Shown in pieces: positions 1 through 13,562 of a DNA stretch of 64,000 nt. The translations under genes and the position numbers were made by a program. How positions within the stretch are numbered: the stretch's first letter is position 1; every line of letters starts with the position of its first letter. The DNA is from Gentiana macrophylla (taxonomy: Eukaryota; Streptophyta; Magnoliopsida; Gentianales; Gentianaceae), in assembly GCA_026214975.1 (NCBI GenBank), contig JAOBSW010001059.1, forward strand, positions 1-64,000. Reading direction: 5' to 3'. The notes under the pieces were generated by a model that ran no database searches, was not told the origin of the DNA, and was given only the letters and a program-made list of their open reading frames with translations.

Positions 1-3000
1 GAGTAGAAATTTGTGTTTTTTAGGTAGCGAGTTGAATTCATGTTTTCTTCTTATTAACGAGTTCAAATTTGTGTTTTTCTGGTAACGAGTTGTCTTATAG
101 AAAAAAATGTTTTCACGATGCAGTTGACATGCTCAAATTTGTGTTTCCATTATAATGAGTAGAAATTTGTGTTTTTCTTTGGTAGAGTTCAATTCATGTT
201 TTCTTCTTATTAATGAGTTTCAAATTTGTGTTTTTCATCATTAACGTTTGTCCTTGTAGAAAAATGTTTTTCCACGATATGAGTTCACATGCGCTTGGAA
301 ATTTGTGTTTTTCCATTATAAAAGAGTAGATTTTGTGTTTCTTTGGTAGCAGTTTGAATTCATGTTTTCTTAACATTAACAGTTCAAATTTGTATTTTCT
401 CGAATAACGAGTTGTCCTTGTAGAAAAAATGTTTTTCCACGATAACGAGTTGACATCACGGGAAATTTGTGTTTTCCATTATAACAGTAGAAATTTGTGT
501 TTTTCTTGATACCGAGTTCAATTCATGTTTTCTTCTTATTAACGAGTTCAAATTTGTGTTTTCTCTGGCGCGATGTGTCCTTGTAGAAAAAATGTTTTTC
601 ACGATAACGAGTTGATATCGCCCGAATTTGTTGTTTCCCATTATATGACAGAAATTTGTGTTTTTCTTTGGTAACGAGTTCAATTCATGTTTTCTTCTTA
701 TTGCGAGTTCAAATTTGTGTTTTCACGGTAGAGTTGTCCTTGTAGAAAAAATGTTTTTTCACGATGCGAGTTGACATCGCGGAAATTTGTGTTTCCCATT
801 ATAACGAGTAGAAATTTGTGTTTTCTTTGTAGAGTTCGATTCATGTTTTCTTCTTATTAACGAGTTCAAATTTGTGTTTTCTCAATTGTAATTATCCTTG
901 CAAAGAAAAAATGTTTTTCCACGATAACGAGTTGACATCGCCGAGAATTTGTGTTTTCCCATTATAACGAGTAGAAATTTTGTTTTTCTTTGATAGCAGT
1001 TCGACCATGTTTTCTTCTTATTAACGAGTCTAAATTTGTGTTTTTCTCTCGTAACGAGTTGTCCTTGTAGAAAAATGTTTTTTCCTCATAACGAATATTA
1101 ACGCCGAAATTTGTAAGTTTCTCTAATGTAACGAAAGCAGAAATTTGTGCTTCTTCTTTGGTACCCAGTTCGAATTCATGCTTTCTTCTTATTAACGAGT
1201 TCAAATTTCTAGTTTTCTCTGTACCAGTCTGTGTATAAAATCGTGTTTTTTCCATGATAACGAAAGTTGACATCGCCTAAATTTGTGTTTTCCGCTTATA
1301 ACTTAATAGAAATTGGTTTTTCCTCCTATAATGAGTTCAAACTGATGCTTTCTTTCATTAACGTAATTCAAATTTGTGATTTTGGTATAGTGTTGTCCTC
1401 GTAGAAAAGTTTTTTTCCCTGGAGCAACGAGTTGACATCAGCCTGAAATTTGTGTTTTCCATTGCAACGGTATAAATTTTTGTTTTTTTTCTTTGCAACG
1501 AGTTCTGATTCAAGCTTTCTTCTGATAATTTAGTCTAAACGCAGTTTTTCCTCCTGGCAACGAGTTGTCCTTGGTAGAAAAATGTTTTTTCTCTCATAAC
1601 GAATTGACATCATTAAAATTTGTGTTTCCCACATGCAATGCAGTATAAATTTTTGCTTTTCGCTGGTAACCCAGTCTCAATCCATGTTTTCTTCATATTA
1701 ACGAAGTTCAAATTTATGTTTTTGTCTGGCAAATTGTGTCATCCTTGTAGAAAAAATGTTTTTTTTCCTGATAACGAGTTGATATCGCGGGAATTTGTGT
1801 TGTCACATTATAAGCAGTATAACTTTGTTCATTTTCTTTGCAACTTGAGTTCGAATCTATGTTTTCTTATTAACGCGAGTTCAAATTTATTTTTTCTACC
1901 TGGTAACGAGTTATCCTTAGAAAATGTTTTTTTTCCCTCGATAACGAGTTGACATCGCCGGAAATTTGTATTTTCCATTATAATTCATTTTGTAAAAATT
2001 GTAAATTTGTGTTTTTTCTTTGGTAAATTAATCGAATTCATGTTTTTCTTATTAATGAGTTCAAATTTGTGTTTTTCTCCAACGAGTTGTGCTTGTAGAA
2101 AAAATGTTTTCTTCCTTGATAACGAGTTGACATCACCGGAAATTTGTGTTTTCCATTTATAATGAGTAGAAATTTGTGTTTTTCTTTGCAACATGAGTTC
2201 AATTCATGTTTTCTTCTTCTTAACGAGTTCAAATTTGTGATTTTCCTTTGGTAAGGAGTTCTCCTGTAGAAAAAAAGTTTTTTTCCGCAATTTGAGTTCA
2301 CATCTCCTGTAAATTTGTGTGTTTTCCCATTATAACGAGTAGAAATTTGTGTTCTTTCTTTGGTAACGAGTTCGAATTCATGTTTTCTTCTTATTAACGA
2401 GTTCAAATTGGTGTTTTCTCCTGGTAACAGGAGTTGTCCTTGTAGAAAAATGTTTTTTTCCTCATAACGATTGTTATACTTAGAAATTTGTATTTTCCCA
2501 TTATACTTGAGTATAATTTTGTTTTTTCTTTGTAAGGTGTTGTAATTCATGTTTTCTTCTTATTAACGAGTTCAAATTGCGGTGCTTTTCTGTAGCAACT
2601 AGTTGTCTTTGAAGAAAAATGTTTTTTCACGATACTTGAGTTGACATCGCCGGGGAATTTGTGTGTTTTCCCATTATAACGAGTAGAAATTTGTGTTTTT
2701 CTTTGAAGTACTTGAGTTCGAATTCATGTTTTCTTCTTATTAACGTAGTTCAAATTTGATTTTTCATTCGTAATGAAGTTGTCCTTGTAGAAAAAACTTT
2801 CCCACCGATAACGCAGTTGACCTCACCGGAAATTTGTGTTTTCCCATTATAACGAGTAGAAATTTGTGTTTTTCTTCTAAGTATCAGGTCTGAATTCATG
2901 TTTTCTTATTAACGCAAGTTATTAAAATTTAGTTTTTCTTCCCGTAACGAGCTGTCCTTGTAGGTGCAAATTTTCACCCGAGAACGAGTTACATCGCCGA

Positions 3001-3449
3001 AATTTGTGTTTTCCATTATAATGAGGGTAAATTTGTGCTTTTCTTTGTAACGAGTTCAATTCATGTTTTCTTCTTGTTAATGAGTTCAAATTGTATTTAT
3101 CTCGTAACGTTTTATCCTTGTAGAAAAAAAAAATTTTTTTTCCCGATAACGAAGTTGACATCGCCGGAAATTTGTGTTTTCCATTGGCAAAGAGTAGATT
3201 TTGGTGTTTTTTCTTTGGTAACGAGTTCGAATTCATTTTTCTTCTTATTAACGAGTTCAAATTTGTGTTTTCTACAAGCAAATGTGTTATCCTTGTAGAA
3301 AATATTTTTTCCCTTTTAACGAAGTTCACATCGCCGAAATTTGTATTTTCCATTATAACGAGTAGAAATTTGTGTTTTTTCTTTTAGTAGCAAGTTCTAA
3401 TTCATGTTTTATTCTTATTACACGAGTTCAAATTTGTGTTTTTCTCTCA

Positions 3450-4650
3450 CGATAACAATCGTAGTTTTCCTTTGTAGAAAAGTAGCAGGTTACGTTTTTT
3501 TTCCTTGATCAAATTTAGTTCATCAAAGTATTTGTCCTTGCAGGAAAAAATTCCAGGATGTGAAATTTTTTTCCATTATAACGAGTAGAAATTTGTGTTT
3601 TTCTTGCAACAAGTTTGAATTCATGTTTTCTTCTTATTCACGAAGTTAAAATTTGTGTTTTCTCTGTAACAAGTTCAGTTGTAGAAAATGTTTTTCCTGA
3701 TAACGAGTTCTACATCACTGAAATTTGTGTTTTCCATTATAACGAAGTAGAAATTTGTGTTTTTCTTCCTGGTAATTCGAGTTCGAATTCAGATGTTTTC
3801 TTCTGTATTAACGCAGCTCAAATTTCTGATTTTCTCTCAGTAACGAAGTGTCCTTGCCCAAAAAAAAGCTTTTTTCCGGGATAACGAGTTCATATCGCCG
3901 AAATTTGTGTATTTCTATTATAACGAGTGAGAAATTTGTGTTTTTTCTCTTGGTAATGATTTCGATTCATGTTTTATTTCTTATTAACGAAGTTCAAATT
4001 TGTGTTTTTCTGTAATGTGAGTTGTCCTTGTAGAAAAAATGTTTTTTCCTGACATACTTCGAAACTGAGTTTTCCCACATCTTAAAGTCGGAAATTTGTG
4101 TTTTTCCATTATAACGAGTAGAAATGTTTTCTTCTTATTAAAAAGGTTCAAATTTTTTTTCTTTGAGTTGTAACATAGAAAAAATGTTCAATTCAGTTGA
4201 CATATGAGAAATTTCTGTTTATTAATGAGTTCAAATTTGTGTTTTTCTCTCGCGAAGTTCAAAAGTTTGTGTGCTTGCATAGAGAAAAAAATGCTTTTTC
4301 CTGATAACGAGTTCACATCACCGAAAATTTGTGTTTTTCCCATTATAACGAGTAGAAATTTGTGTTTTTCTTTGGTAACGAGTCCGAATTCATGTTTTCT
4401 TCTTAGTTCAAATTTGTAGTTTTCTCTTAAATAAATTTGTCATAGGAAAAATCTTTTTCCTGGTAAGGAGTTCTCCTTGTATTTTCCCAATTAAAATGTT
4501 TTTTTTCCCCGATAACGAGTTCACATCTCCGTAAATTTGTGTTTTCCTAATATAACGATTTTTCACAGATAACGAGTTCAATTTGGAAATGTTGTTTTCA
4601 TTTAGCAGTAGAAACGAGTTCTTTGGTAGAGTTAATTCATGTTTTCTTAT
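3450..4650. repeat. Rearranged satellite monomers
   Basis: The regular order of sub-repeats breaks down here. Around 3470-3560 a stretch with CAAATTTAGTT and a second CCTTGCAGG replaces the expected blocks. At about 4115-4140 the first sub-repeat runs straight into the end of the second (GTAGAAATGTTTTCTTC), losing about 30 bp at a shared TGTTTTC. At 4430-4640 short pieces of several blocks follow one another. This fits slippage or unequal exchange between sub-repeats, although sequencing error could contribute. Confidence 0.6.
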
Positions 4651-7600
4651 TAACGGAGTTCAAATTTGTATTTTTCTCACCGGGTAACGAGTTGTCCTTG
4701 TAGAAAAATGTTTTTTTCTCATAACGAGTTGACATCGCTGAAATTTGTATTTTCCCATTATAACTGTAGTAGAATTTTTGTTTTTCTTTGGCAATGAAGT
4801 TCAATTCATGCTTTCTTCTTATTAACGGGGTTCAAATTTGTTTTTCTCTGGCAACGAGCTGTCGCTTGAAGAAAATGTTTTTTCCCGATACGGTGTTGAC
4901 ATCGAATTTGTGTTTTCCTATTATAACGCAGTAGAAATTTGTGTTTTTTTCTTTGGTATCGAGTTCGAATTCATGTTTTCTTCTTATTAACTGTGTTCAC
5001 AAATTTGTATTTTCACTGGTAATTTAGTTCACCCCGTAGAAAAAATTTTCCCTGGATAACGAGTTGACCTCACCGAAATTTGTGTTTTCCCATTGCAACG
5101 AGTAGAAATTTGTTGTTTTTTTTTTTAAACGAGTTCGAATTCATGTTTTCTTCTTATTAGCGAGTTAAATTTGTGTTTTTTCTTTGGCAATTTACTTGTC
5201 CTCAGCAGAAAAATGTTTTCTACCCCGATAACGAGTTGATAATCGCGCCGGAATTTGTGTTTTCCCATTATAATGAGTATAAATTTGTGTTTTTTTTGCA
5301 ATGGAGTTCAAATTCATGTTTTCTTCTTGTTAATGAGTTCAAATTTGTGCTTTTATCTGCAGTAACGGAGATTTGTCCTTGTAGAAAAATGTTTTTCCCC
5401 TGACATAACTAGTTCTACATCGCCGGAAATTTGTGTTTTCCGATATTATGAAGAGTAGAATTTGGTGTTTTTTCTTTAAGAACGAGGTCTTAATTCATAT
5501 TTTCTTCATTAACGCAAGTTCAAATTTTGTGTTTTTCTCTCATAATCGAGTTATCCCGAAGAAAAATGTTTTTTCCCTCATTAACGAAGTTCACATCGCT
5601 GGAATTAGTTTTCCCATTATAACGAGTAGAAATTTGTGTTTTTCTTTGCAAACTGAGTTCGAATCATGTTTTCTTCTTATTAACGAAGTTCAAATTTGTG
5701 TTTTTTCCTGGTAACGAGTCAATTCCTTATAGAAAAATTTTTTTTCCCGATAACTGAGTTAACACCGCCGGAAATTTGTGCTTCCATTCCATTATAACGA
5801 GTAGAAATTCTGTGTTTTTTTCTTTGGTAACGAGTTTCGAATTCATGTTTTTTCTTATTAACGAAGTTCAAATTTAGGTTTTTCTCGTAAGTAACAAGTT
5901 CTCCTTATGTAAAAATGTTTTTTCCTCGTATACCCGAAGTTCAAGCACTTCACTGAAATTTGTGTTTTCCCATTATAACGGTAGTAGAAATTCTGTGTTT
6001 TTTCTTTGCACCCAGTTCGAATTCATGGTTTCTTCTCATTAACGTAGTTCAAATTTGTGTTTTTCTTGGTAATGCAGTTGTCCTTGTAGAAAATGTTTTT
6101 TTTCCTGGATAACGAAGTTCTACACGCGGAAATTTGTGTTTTCCCATTATAACGAGTAGTAATTTGTGTTTTTTCTTTGAATTCCCACGAGTTCGAATTC
6201 ATGTTTTCTTCTTACAAAACGAAGTTCAAATTTGTGTTTTTCTCTCAGTAACGAGTTAGTCCTTGTAGAAAATGTTTTTTTCCTTGATAACGAGTTGACA
6301 TCACGGAATTTTGTGTTTCCCATTATAACGAGTATAAATTTTTGTTTTTTCTTTGGTAAACGAGTTCGAATTAATGTTTTCTTCTTATTAATGAGTTCAA
6401 ATTTCAGGTTTTTCTACTGTAACGTAGTTGTCTACTTGTAGAAAATGTTTTTTCCTCTAGCAACGAGTTGACATCGCCGGAAATTTCCGTGTTTTCAATA
6501 TAAATTCAGTAGAAATTTGTGTTTCTTCTTGATAACGAGTTAAATTCATGTTTTCTTATTAACGAAGTTCAAATTTGTGTTTTTCTCGTGTAACAAGCAG
6601 TCCTTGTATAGAAAAATGTTTTTTTTCCATGATAACGAGTTGACATCGCCAAGAAATTTGTGTTTTCCATTATAAGATTCTAAAAGAAATTTGTTTTTTT
6701 TTACTTTGTAACGAGTTCGAATTCATGTTTTCTTCTTATTAAAATGAGTTCAAATTTGTGATTTTCTTTGGTAAAGATTTGTCACCTTTAGATAAATTTG
6801 TTTTTCACGATAACGAGTTGACATCGCGGAAATTTGTGTTTTCCCATTATAATTGAGGTATAAATTTTGTTTTTCTTTGATAACGAGTTCGAATTCATGT
6901 TTTCTTCTTATTAACGAGTTCAAATTTGTGTTTTTCTCACAACTAAGAAAGTTGTCCTTACGGAAAAAATGTTTTTTCCCTCATAACGAGTTGACATCGC
7001 CGAAATTACAGTTTTCCCATTATAACGGAGTATAAATTTTTGTTTTTTCTTTGGTAACGAGTTCAATTCATAAGCTTTCTTCATACTAACGAGTTCAAAT
7101 TTGTTTTTGTTCCGCAACAAGTTGTCCTTATGAAAAAATGTTTTTTCCACGATAACGAGTTGACATCGTCGGAATTTGTGTTTTGCATTATAACGAAAGT
7201 AGAAATTTGTATTTCTTCTTGGTAACGAGTTTCGAATTCATGTTTTCTTCTTATTAATTCTAGTTCAAATTTGTTTTTTTCAATCGTAAGCAGTCGTCCT
7301 TGTAGAAAAATGTTTTTACCCTCGATAACGAAGCACCTCACCGAAATTTATGTTTTCCTATTATAACGAGTAGAAATGAGTGTTTTCCTTTGCAACGAAG
7401 TTAGTTCAGATTTATTTTCTTATTAATGAGTTCAAATTTGTGTTTTTCTCACAAATGCAGTTGTCCTTTAGAAAAATGTTTTCTTTCCTGGTAACGAGTT
7501 GACATCATGTGAAATTTGTATTTTCCATTATACTGTGAAAGTAGAAATTTGTGTTTTTTGTTTAGTAATGAGTTCGAATTCATGTTTTCTTCTTGTTAAT

Positions 7601-10600
7601 GAGTTGGTAATTTGTGCTTTTCTCTCCGTAACGTGGTTGTCCTTATGAAAAAAAGTTTTTTCCCTAATAACGAGTTCACATAGCAGGAAATTTATGTTTT
7701 CCCATTATAAAAGAGTATATATTTGGTGTTTTTTCTTAGGTAAATCCAGTTGAGATTCATGTTTTATTCTTATTCATGAGTTCAAATTTGTGATTTTCTC
7801 CTGCGGTTGTCAAATTGTTGTCCTTTCCTCATAAAAATCGCGAATTTTTTTTTCCCGATAACGAAAGTATTTATGGACATCGTGATCAAATTTATGTTCT
7901 TCCCAATATAACGAGAAGAATTAGTGTTTTTCAGTTTGCAACGTTTCCAGTCTCGAGATTGGCGTCATGTTTTCTTCTAATTAACGAATTCAAATTTGTA
8001 CTTGAGTTTTCATTCCGTAACGCGAGGTTGTCCTTGCAAATGTATCCTTGCCGAAAATGTTTTTTCCCCCCGATAACAAGTTGACATCGAGGGAAATTTA
8101 TGTTTTCCCATTATAACGAGTAGAAATTTTCTTTTTCTTTGGCAATGTGAGTTTGAAATCATATTTTCTTCTTATTAAGCGAAGTTCAAATTTGTGTTTT
8201 TTTCTCTCGTAACGAGTTGTCCTTGTAGAAAATGTTTTTTTTCCCCGATAACGAAAGCTGACCCTACGGAAATTTGTGTTTTCCATTATAACGAGTAGAA
8301 ATTTGTGTTTCTTTAGTAACGAGTCTGAATTCATGTTTTCTTCTTATTAACTAGTTCAAATTTGTGTTTTTCTCTGGTAACAGTCCTTATATAAAAAAAT
8401 GTTTTTTTCCATGGATAACGAGAGTTGACATCACGGAAATTTGTGTTTTCCCATTATAGCAGTAGAAATTTGTGTTCCTTCTTTGGTAACGAGTTCGAAT
8501 TCCTCGCTTTTTCTTATTAACGAAGTTCAAATTTGTGTTTTTCTCTGGTAACGAGTTGTCTCTTATGTAGAAAAAATGTTTTTCCTCCCATAACTTGAAT
8601 TGACATCGCAAAAAATTTGTGTTTTCCCATTATAAGCAGTATAAATTTGTTTTTTCTTTAGTAACGAGTTCGAATTCATGTTTTCTTCTTATTACGAGTT
8701 AAAATTTGTGATTTTCTCTGCAGCAAAGTTGTTGTCCACTTAGAAAAAATGTTTTTCCCATAACGAGTTAGACATCGCGGGAATTTGTGTTTTTCCATTA
8801 TAACGTCGTATACATTTTTGTTTTTCTTTGGTAACGAAGTTCGAATTCATGTTTTCTTCTTATTAACGAAGTTCAAATTTGTATTTTTCTCACGTAACGA
8901 GTTGTCCTTGTAGAAAAGGTATTTTCATAACGCAGGTTGACATCACTTGGAAATTTGTGTTTTCCCATTATAACGAGTAGAATTTGTGTTTCTTCTTTGA
9001 TATGAGTTCTAATTCATTTTCTTCTTATTATGCAGAGTTCTAATTTGTGTTTTTCTCAGATGTAAATTCCAGTCCTTTGTATGAATTAATTTTTTTCCAT
9101 ATAACCAGTTGACACTACTTGGCAGGAAATTTTGTGTTTTCCATTATAAACGAATAGAAATTTGTTTTTTTTTTGTAACGGGTCCAATTCATGCTTTTCT
9201 TTTGTTAATGAGTTCAAATTGTGATTTTCTTTTAGTAAAGTGTTGTCCTCGTGTAAAAAGTTTTTTCCCGGATAACAAAGTTGACATCGTACTTGAATTT
9301 ATGTTTTCCATTATAACGAAGTATAAATTTTGTTTTTCTTTGAAGTAACGAGTTCAAATTCATGCTTTTCTTCTTATTACCGTGAGTTAAGATTTGTGGT
9401 TTTTCTCAGCAACAGAAGTTGTCGCCCGTGAGAAAAAATGTTTTTTTTCCTCATAACTAGTTGACATCGCTGTAAATTTAGTGTTTCCATTATAACGAGT
9501 AGAAATTTTTATTTTTTCTTTAGTAAATCTAGTTTGAATTCATATTTTCTTCTTATTAATCTAGTTCAAATTTATGTTTTCATCGTAACAAAATCTTGTA
9601 TAAAAATGTTTTTTTCCATGATAATTGAGTTGATATCTCAACGAAATTTTGTAAGTTTTCCCATTATAATTGAGTAGAAATTTGGTTTTTTCTTAAAAAC
9701 TAGAGTTTGAATTCATGTTTTCTTTCGCATTAACGATTTCAAATTTGCCTTGTTTTTATTTCGTAACGAGTTGTCGGCCAGAAAAACATGTTTTTTTCCT
9801 CATAACGAGTTGACATCAGCCGAAATTTGTGTTTTCATTATAACGGAAGTAGAAATTTTATTTTTCAAATATTAGTTCTATTCATGTTTTCGCTCTTATT
9901 AACGAAGTTCAAATTTGTGCTTTTTCTCCGGCAACGAATTTGTCCTTATAGAAAAATCTTTTTTTCCGATAACGAGTTGACATTGGCCGAATTTGTGTTT
10001 TCCGTTATAACGAGTAGAAATTTGTGCTTTTCTTTGGTTAAGTTCGAATTCATGCTTTCTTATTACCCAGTTTCAAATTTGTGTTTTCATCTGCAACGTG
10101 GTTAATCCTTGTAGAAAAATCTTTTTTTCACCATAAACGAGTTGACCTCACTGAAATTTGTGTTTCCCATTATAACGAGAAAATTCTATTTTTTTCTCTT
10201 TGAAATTCAGTTCCCAATTCATGTTTTCTTCTTATTAACGGAAGTTCAAATTTGTGTTTTCTCGGTAACGAGTTGTCCTTTGTAGAAAAATTGTTTTTTC
10301 CCTGGATAACGAGTTGACATACGCTGGAAATTTATGTTTTCCTATTATAAACGGAGTAGAAATCGGTGTTTTTTCTTTCGGTAACCCAGTTCAATTCATG
10401 TTCTTATTAATGAGTTCAAATTTGTGTTTCTCTGGTAACGGTTGTCCTTATGTAGAAAAAATGTTTTTTTCCTCGATATCTTGAGTTCACATCGCGAAAT
10501 TTGTGTTTTCCCATTATAAAAGAGTAGATTTTGGTGTTTTTCTTTGGTAACGAGTTCTAATTCATGTTTTTTTTTCTTATTAACGAGTTCAAATTTGTGA

Positions 10601-11240
10601 TTTTCTCCGTAACGTGTTATTGTCTTTTGTCAAGTAAAAATGCTTTTTTTCCCGATAACTAGATTGACATCGTAGCAATAAAATTTATGTTTTCCATTAT
10701 AACGAGTAGAAATTTTGTTTTTCTTTTGTAATGAGTTCTGAATTTAATTTTTCTTCTTATTAACGAAGTTCAAAATTTATGATTTTCCGTAATGCGTGTT
10801 GTCCTTGCGTAAAATGTTTTTTCACACCTGATAACGATACAGATATCAGCAGAAATTTTTATTTTCCATTATAACGAGTAGAAATTTTTGTTTTTCTTTG
10901 GTAACGAAGTTTGAATTCATATTTTATTCTTATTAATCTAGTGCACAAATTTGTGTTTTCTCCTGTAACTAGCTGTCATCTGTAGAAAAATGTTATCTTT
11001 TTACCGATAACATGTTGACATCGCCACGAAATTTGTGTTTTCCTATTATAAACGAGTAGAAATTTGTATTTCTTCTTTGCAGTCTAATCTCAATTCATTT
11101 TTTCTTCTCCATTATCGAGTTCAAATTTGGGTTTTTCTCCTGTAACTTATTCCTATAAAAAATGTTTTTTCTCGATAACGCAGTTGACATCGCCGAAATT
11201 TGTGTTTTCCATTATAACAAGTAGAAATTTGTGCTTTTTC

Positions 11241-11245
11241 TTTGG
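11241..11245. other. Candidate target-site duplication of Y, left
   Basis: TTTGG lies immediately before the LTR terminus TGTTGGTCC and within the satellite. The matching right copy is TTCGG at 62419-62423 (4 of 5 bases), followed by satellite-like TAAGG. The LTR terminus at the right is unclear by a few bases, so the duplication is probable rather than certain. Confidence 0.55.
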
Positions 11246-11799
11246 TGTTGGTCCCTTGAAAAGGCTTTTTTGTTAAGTTTAGATAGGGGGTGGTGAATAA
11301 ACCAACACTTAAAAACTTTGGAGTTATCAAATTTCAGGAATTTCAGGTTATGTAATGCGCCCATTCAATGATAAGGCGCGAGCAAATTTGAGTTGATCGG
11401 ATGGGCTGAGTTTGAATTAATTTGTGCAATGAATTATATCTGTACCTGCCTATAATACTTGTTGTTAAATATGATACTAAGTATTAGATATCAAGATGAG
11501 TGCAAGTGTGTGATTTTAGCTTGCAGGATTCAAGATGGTTGATGTGTAAAATAAAACTAAGTGTAATGTAAATGCTGAAAGTATGAGTAGATTATATAGT
11601 GAAGATTTCTTATGGTGTAATCACCGCCACCCACTCTTCTCCTTGATGTTGGAGGAAAATCACTTTGAGATCTTTGACGAGTTGTTACAAAGATTCCAAG
11701 ATGCTTCACTTCTACCAATAACTATGGCTTACAAACCAAACTGGGAAACAATGGTAATCACTGGCCTTAGTCTTACCCTTCCGTCCTAAGAAGTGGTAG
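11246..11799 (-). repeat. Y 3' LTR, outer part (split by C)
   Basis: Homologous, in the same orientation, to about 61626-62175. Shared landmarks include TGTTGGTCC, GGGTGAATAAAC, AACACTTAAAA, the CACTCTTCTC block near 11630, and CCAATAACTATGGCTT near 11715-11732. The alignment stops near 11799, where element C begins, and resumes at 18702. A 68-codon open stretch on the plus strand (11583-11786) lies within this LTR and is not treated as a gene. Confidence 0.82.
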
Positions 11800-13547
11800 C
11801 GTTGGAATATTTGTAGGTTTTGATGATGATTCGTCCACAATTAGACAAATCACTTAAGCAAACCAAGCATGATAGTGAAGGTATCAACCACAATCGTTAT
11901 AGTATAATAAAAGAAGAAGCAAGAAATGGTCTAGACGACAAATGGATAAGTTCTGATTCGTAAGTCTGAAACTGTAAGTATAAGTTGTTCTGTATAAGCA
12001 TTGTAATAGAATAGAACCAGTAACAAATTGAGTTTATGAAAGAAAACCTATATGCACTTTGAAGAATCAGGATTCAAGCTCAAATATGATAAAATCAAGA
12101 AGATAAGATTCCGAGGGACATGGACTCGCTGTCTTATCTAAGATCAAAAGCCCAGTGGACATGCACTCGCTTGTTGAGATTGAAGAACTGAGGTGTGCAA
12201 CTCCAATGAAGTTCGACAAGTCGTGATTATAAATCGTGGATTCGAGCAAGTCTCAAACTGAATTCTAAACTGAGTTATAGATCATGTAAAGCTGAGATAA
12301 TTCTAAGGACAAAGATTGTTAGCTACCTTCTGAAAGAAGAAAGCGGGTAGTGCACTCACGGCAAGTCAATTAAGTCAGATATTAAGTAAAACAAGGTACT
12401 TCGGCTTTGAAGAACAGTAATCGGAAGTCAAGGCCTTGATTGAGTTGAAACTATCAATACGGAAAAGATCGCACATATGAACGTTGGCTAAACAATGAAG
12501 TGTAGCCGCTACAAGAGCTAGTAATCGCTACATCACTTCTATACATACACAAGAATCACCGAAAGAGGAGGAGATGGAGACGTAAAAAGAAGCTTTTACA
12601 AGCATATACTCAAAGATCCAAATCCTGGGGATCCATGACAAAATCAAAATTATACTTATCAGTGCAAAAGGGACTGAATGAAATTGGTTTGAAAATTTTT
12701 AAAGAAAGATCCAGTAGCCATTAAGTGGGGAATGAAGGCATCTGAGCTTGGAGCTCTTAATGAGATCCAGGGAATCAAAGGTACTTCACTAAATCAATCT
12801 CTTGATTAATTCTAAACCTAACTTTGTGAAAAAGGAATATTTGTATAGTTGGAGAAAAGCACTTACACACCTTTCTCATACAGGTGTTACATAATATCTG
12901 ATTGGTCCGATCTTCGCATATATATAGAGTGGTGAGAAATTCTGTGAAGGAGCAATTCCACCTCTGAAAGATCGATTAGCAAAATGAAGGAGCAATCTCA
13001 CGCTTTCTTCATTTTGTAGTAACAGATGAAACTAGGTGTCGGAAGGATCATTATACATAGTGCTAGGATTTGTAACGGCGTATCTCATTATTCTCAGTGA
13101 TACTTCCGCGCCTGCAGTGAGAAGGACAGACGTCTGGGGATTCACACCACCCGGAACTTCCATAAACAAATCATGTGTTGATTTACTTTGCGCATCTGTA
13201 TTTGGTTTAGTTGATTATTTTCTCTCAAAGAACACTGCGACATCGAAGTCAAGACAAACCGGTACATGAGAAGGTCTAGTTTTCATTTAATACATCTATT
13301 GCACTGAAGGCTAGATTTTATCCATACGCTAAGTAATCGAGAATAAATATAAGTTTATAACAACTTATATTCGATTGATTAACTAAAACTCCGCCTGGTG
13401 TTAAAGGGATGAGAACAAAATCTGAAGATCGCTTTAAGTTTCGTAGAAACCCGATTCTCTCCGGACTTTTTCCAGCTCGATGATTAATTTTGGTAGCAAG
13501 TTTATTCACCCTCCTAAACTTCCTGTTAGCCTTCCAAGGGACCAATA
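11800..13547 (+). repeat. C 5' LTR
   Basis: Aligns with 16923-18701 throughout. Shared landmarks include GGTTTTGATGAT, ATATGATAAAATCAA, GACTCTCGCTTGTTG (TGCACTCGCTTGTTG here), ACACCACCCGGAACTTCC, CATAAACAAATCATGTGT and CTTTCCAAGGGACCAA. The start is uncertain by about 6 bp because an extra GTAGCG separates the expected TG from TTGGAATATT. A TATA-like ATATATATA lies at 12918-12926. Open stretches inside are too short and unsupported to be called genes. Confidence 0.82.
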
Positions 13548-13562
13548 ATTGCACGTGAGCAA
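13548..13562 (+). other. Primer-binding site of C (degenerate tRNA-Met type)
   Basis: Directly after the LTR end the sequence reads ATTGCACGTGAGCAAAGG. It aligns with the plant copia primer site, complementary to initiator tRNA-Met, through ATTG and GAGCAAAGG, with an altered middle. Its position supports the assignment more than its sequence does. Confidence 0.55.

Larger units (their letters stand above)
1..11245. repeat. Satellite array, left block, ~169-bp monomer
   Basis: Tandem array of roughly 66 head-to-tail monomers. Each carries the same landmarks in order: GAGTAGAAATTTGTG, TTCGAATTCATG, GAGTTCAAATTTGTG, GTTGTCCTTGTAGAAAAA, GTTGACATCGC and TTTTCCCATTATAAC. The plus strand is strongly T-rich. 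Clean monomers in the right block measure 165-172 bp. Copies here are much noisier, with many 1-4 base indels and variable TAACGAGT boxes, especially from about 1 kb to 11.2 kb. The length is nucleosome-scale and typical of plant centromeric or pericentromeric satellites; the centromeric role is inference. Most monomers carry one GAATTC. The block stops inside a monomer, after CTTTGG at 11240-11245, where element Y begins. Confidence 0.97.

Noticed and set aside
2038..2550. Long minus-strand open stretch (170 codons) and similar ones throughout both satellite blocks
   Set aside because: They are translations of the tandem repeat. The minus strand of the T-rich monomer has few stops, and near-multiples of three keep frames open for one or two units. 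The peptides simply repeat (NTNLNSLIRRKHEF-like) and change frame with each indel.
1..11245. Direct repeats considered as a CRISPR array
   Set aside because: The entire unit repeats, with no unique spacers, and the context is a plant-type satellite with retrotransposons.
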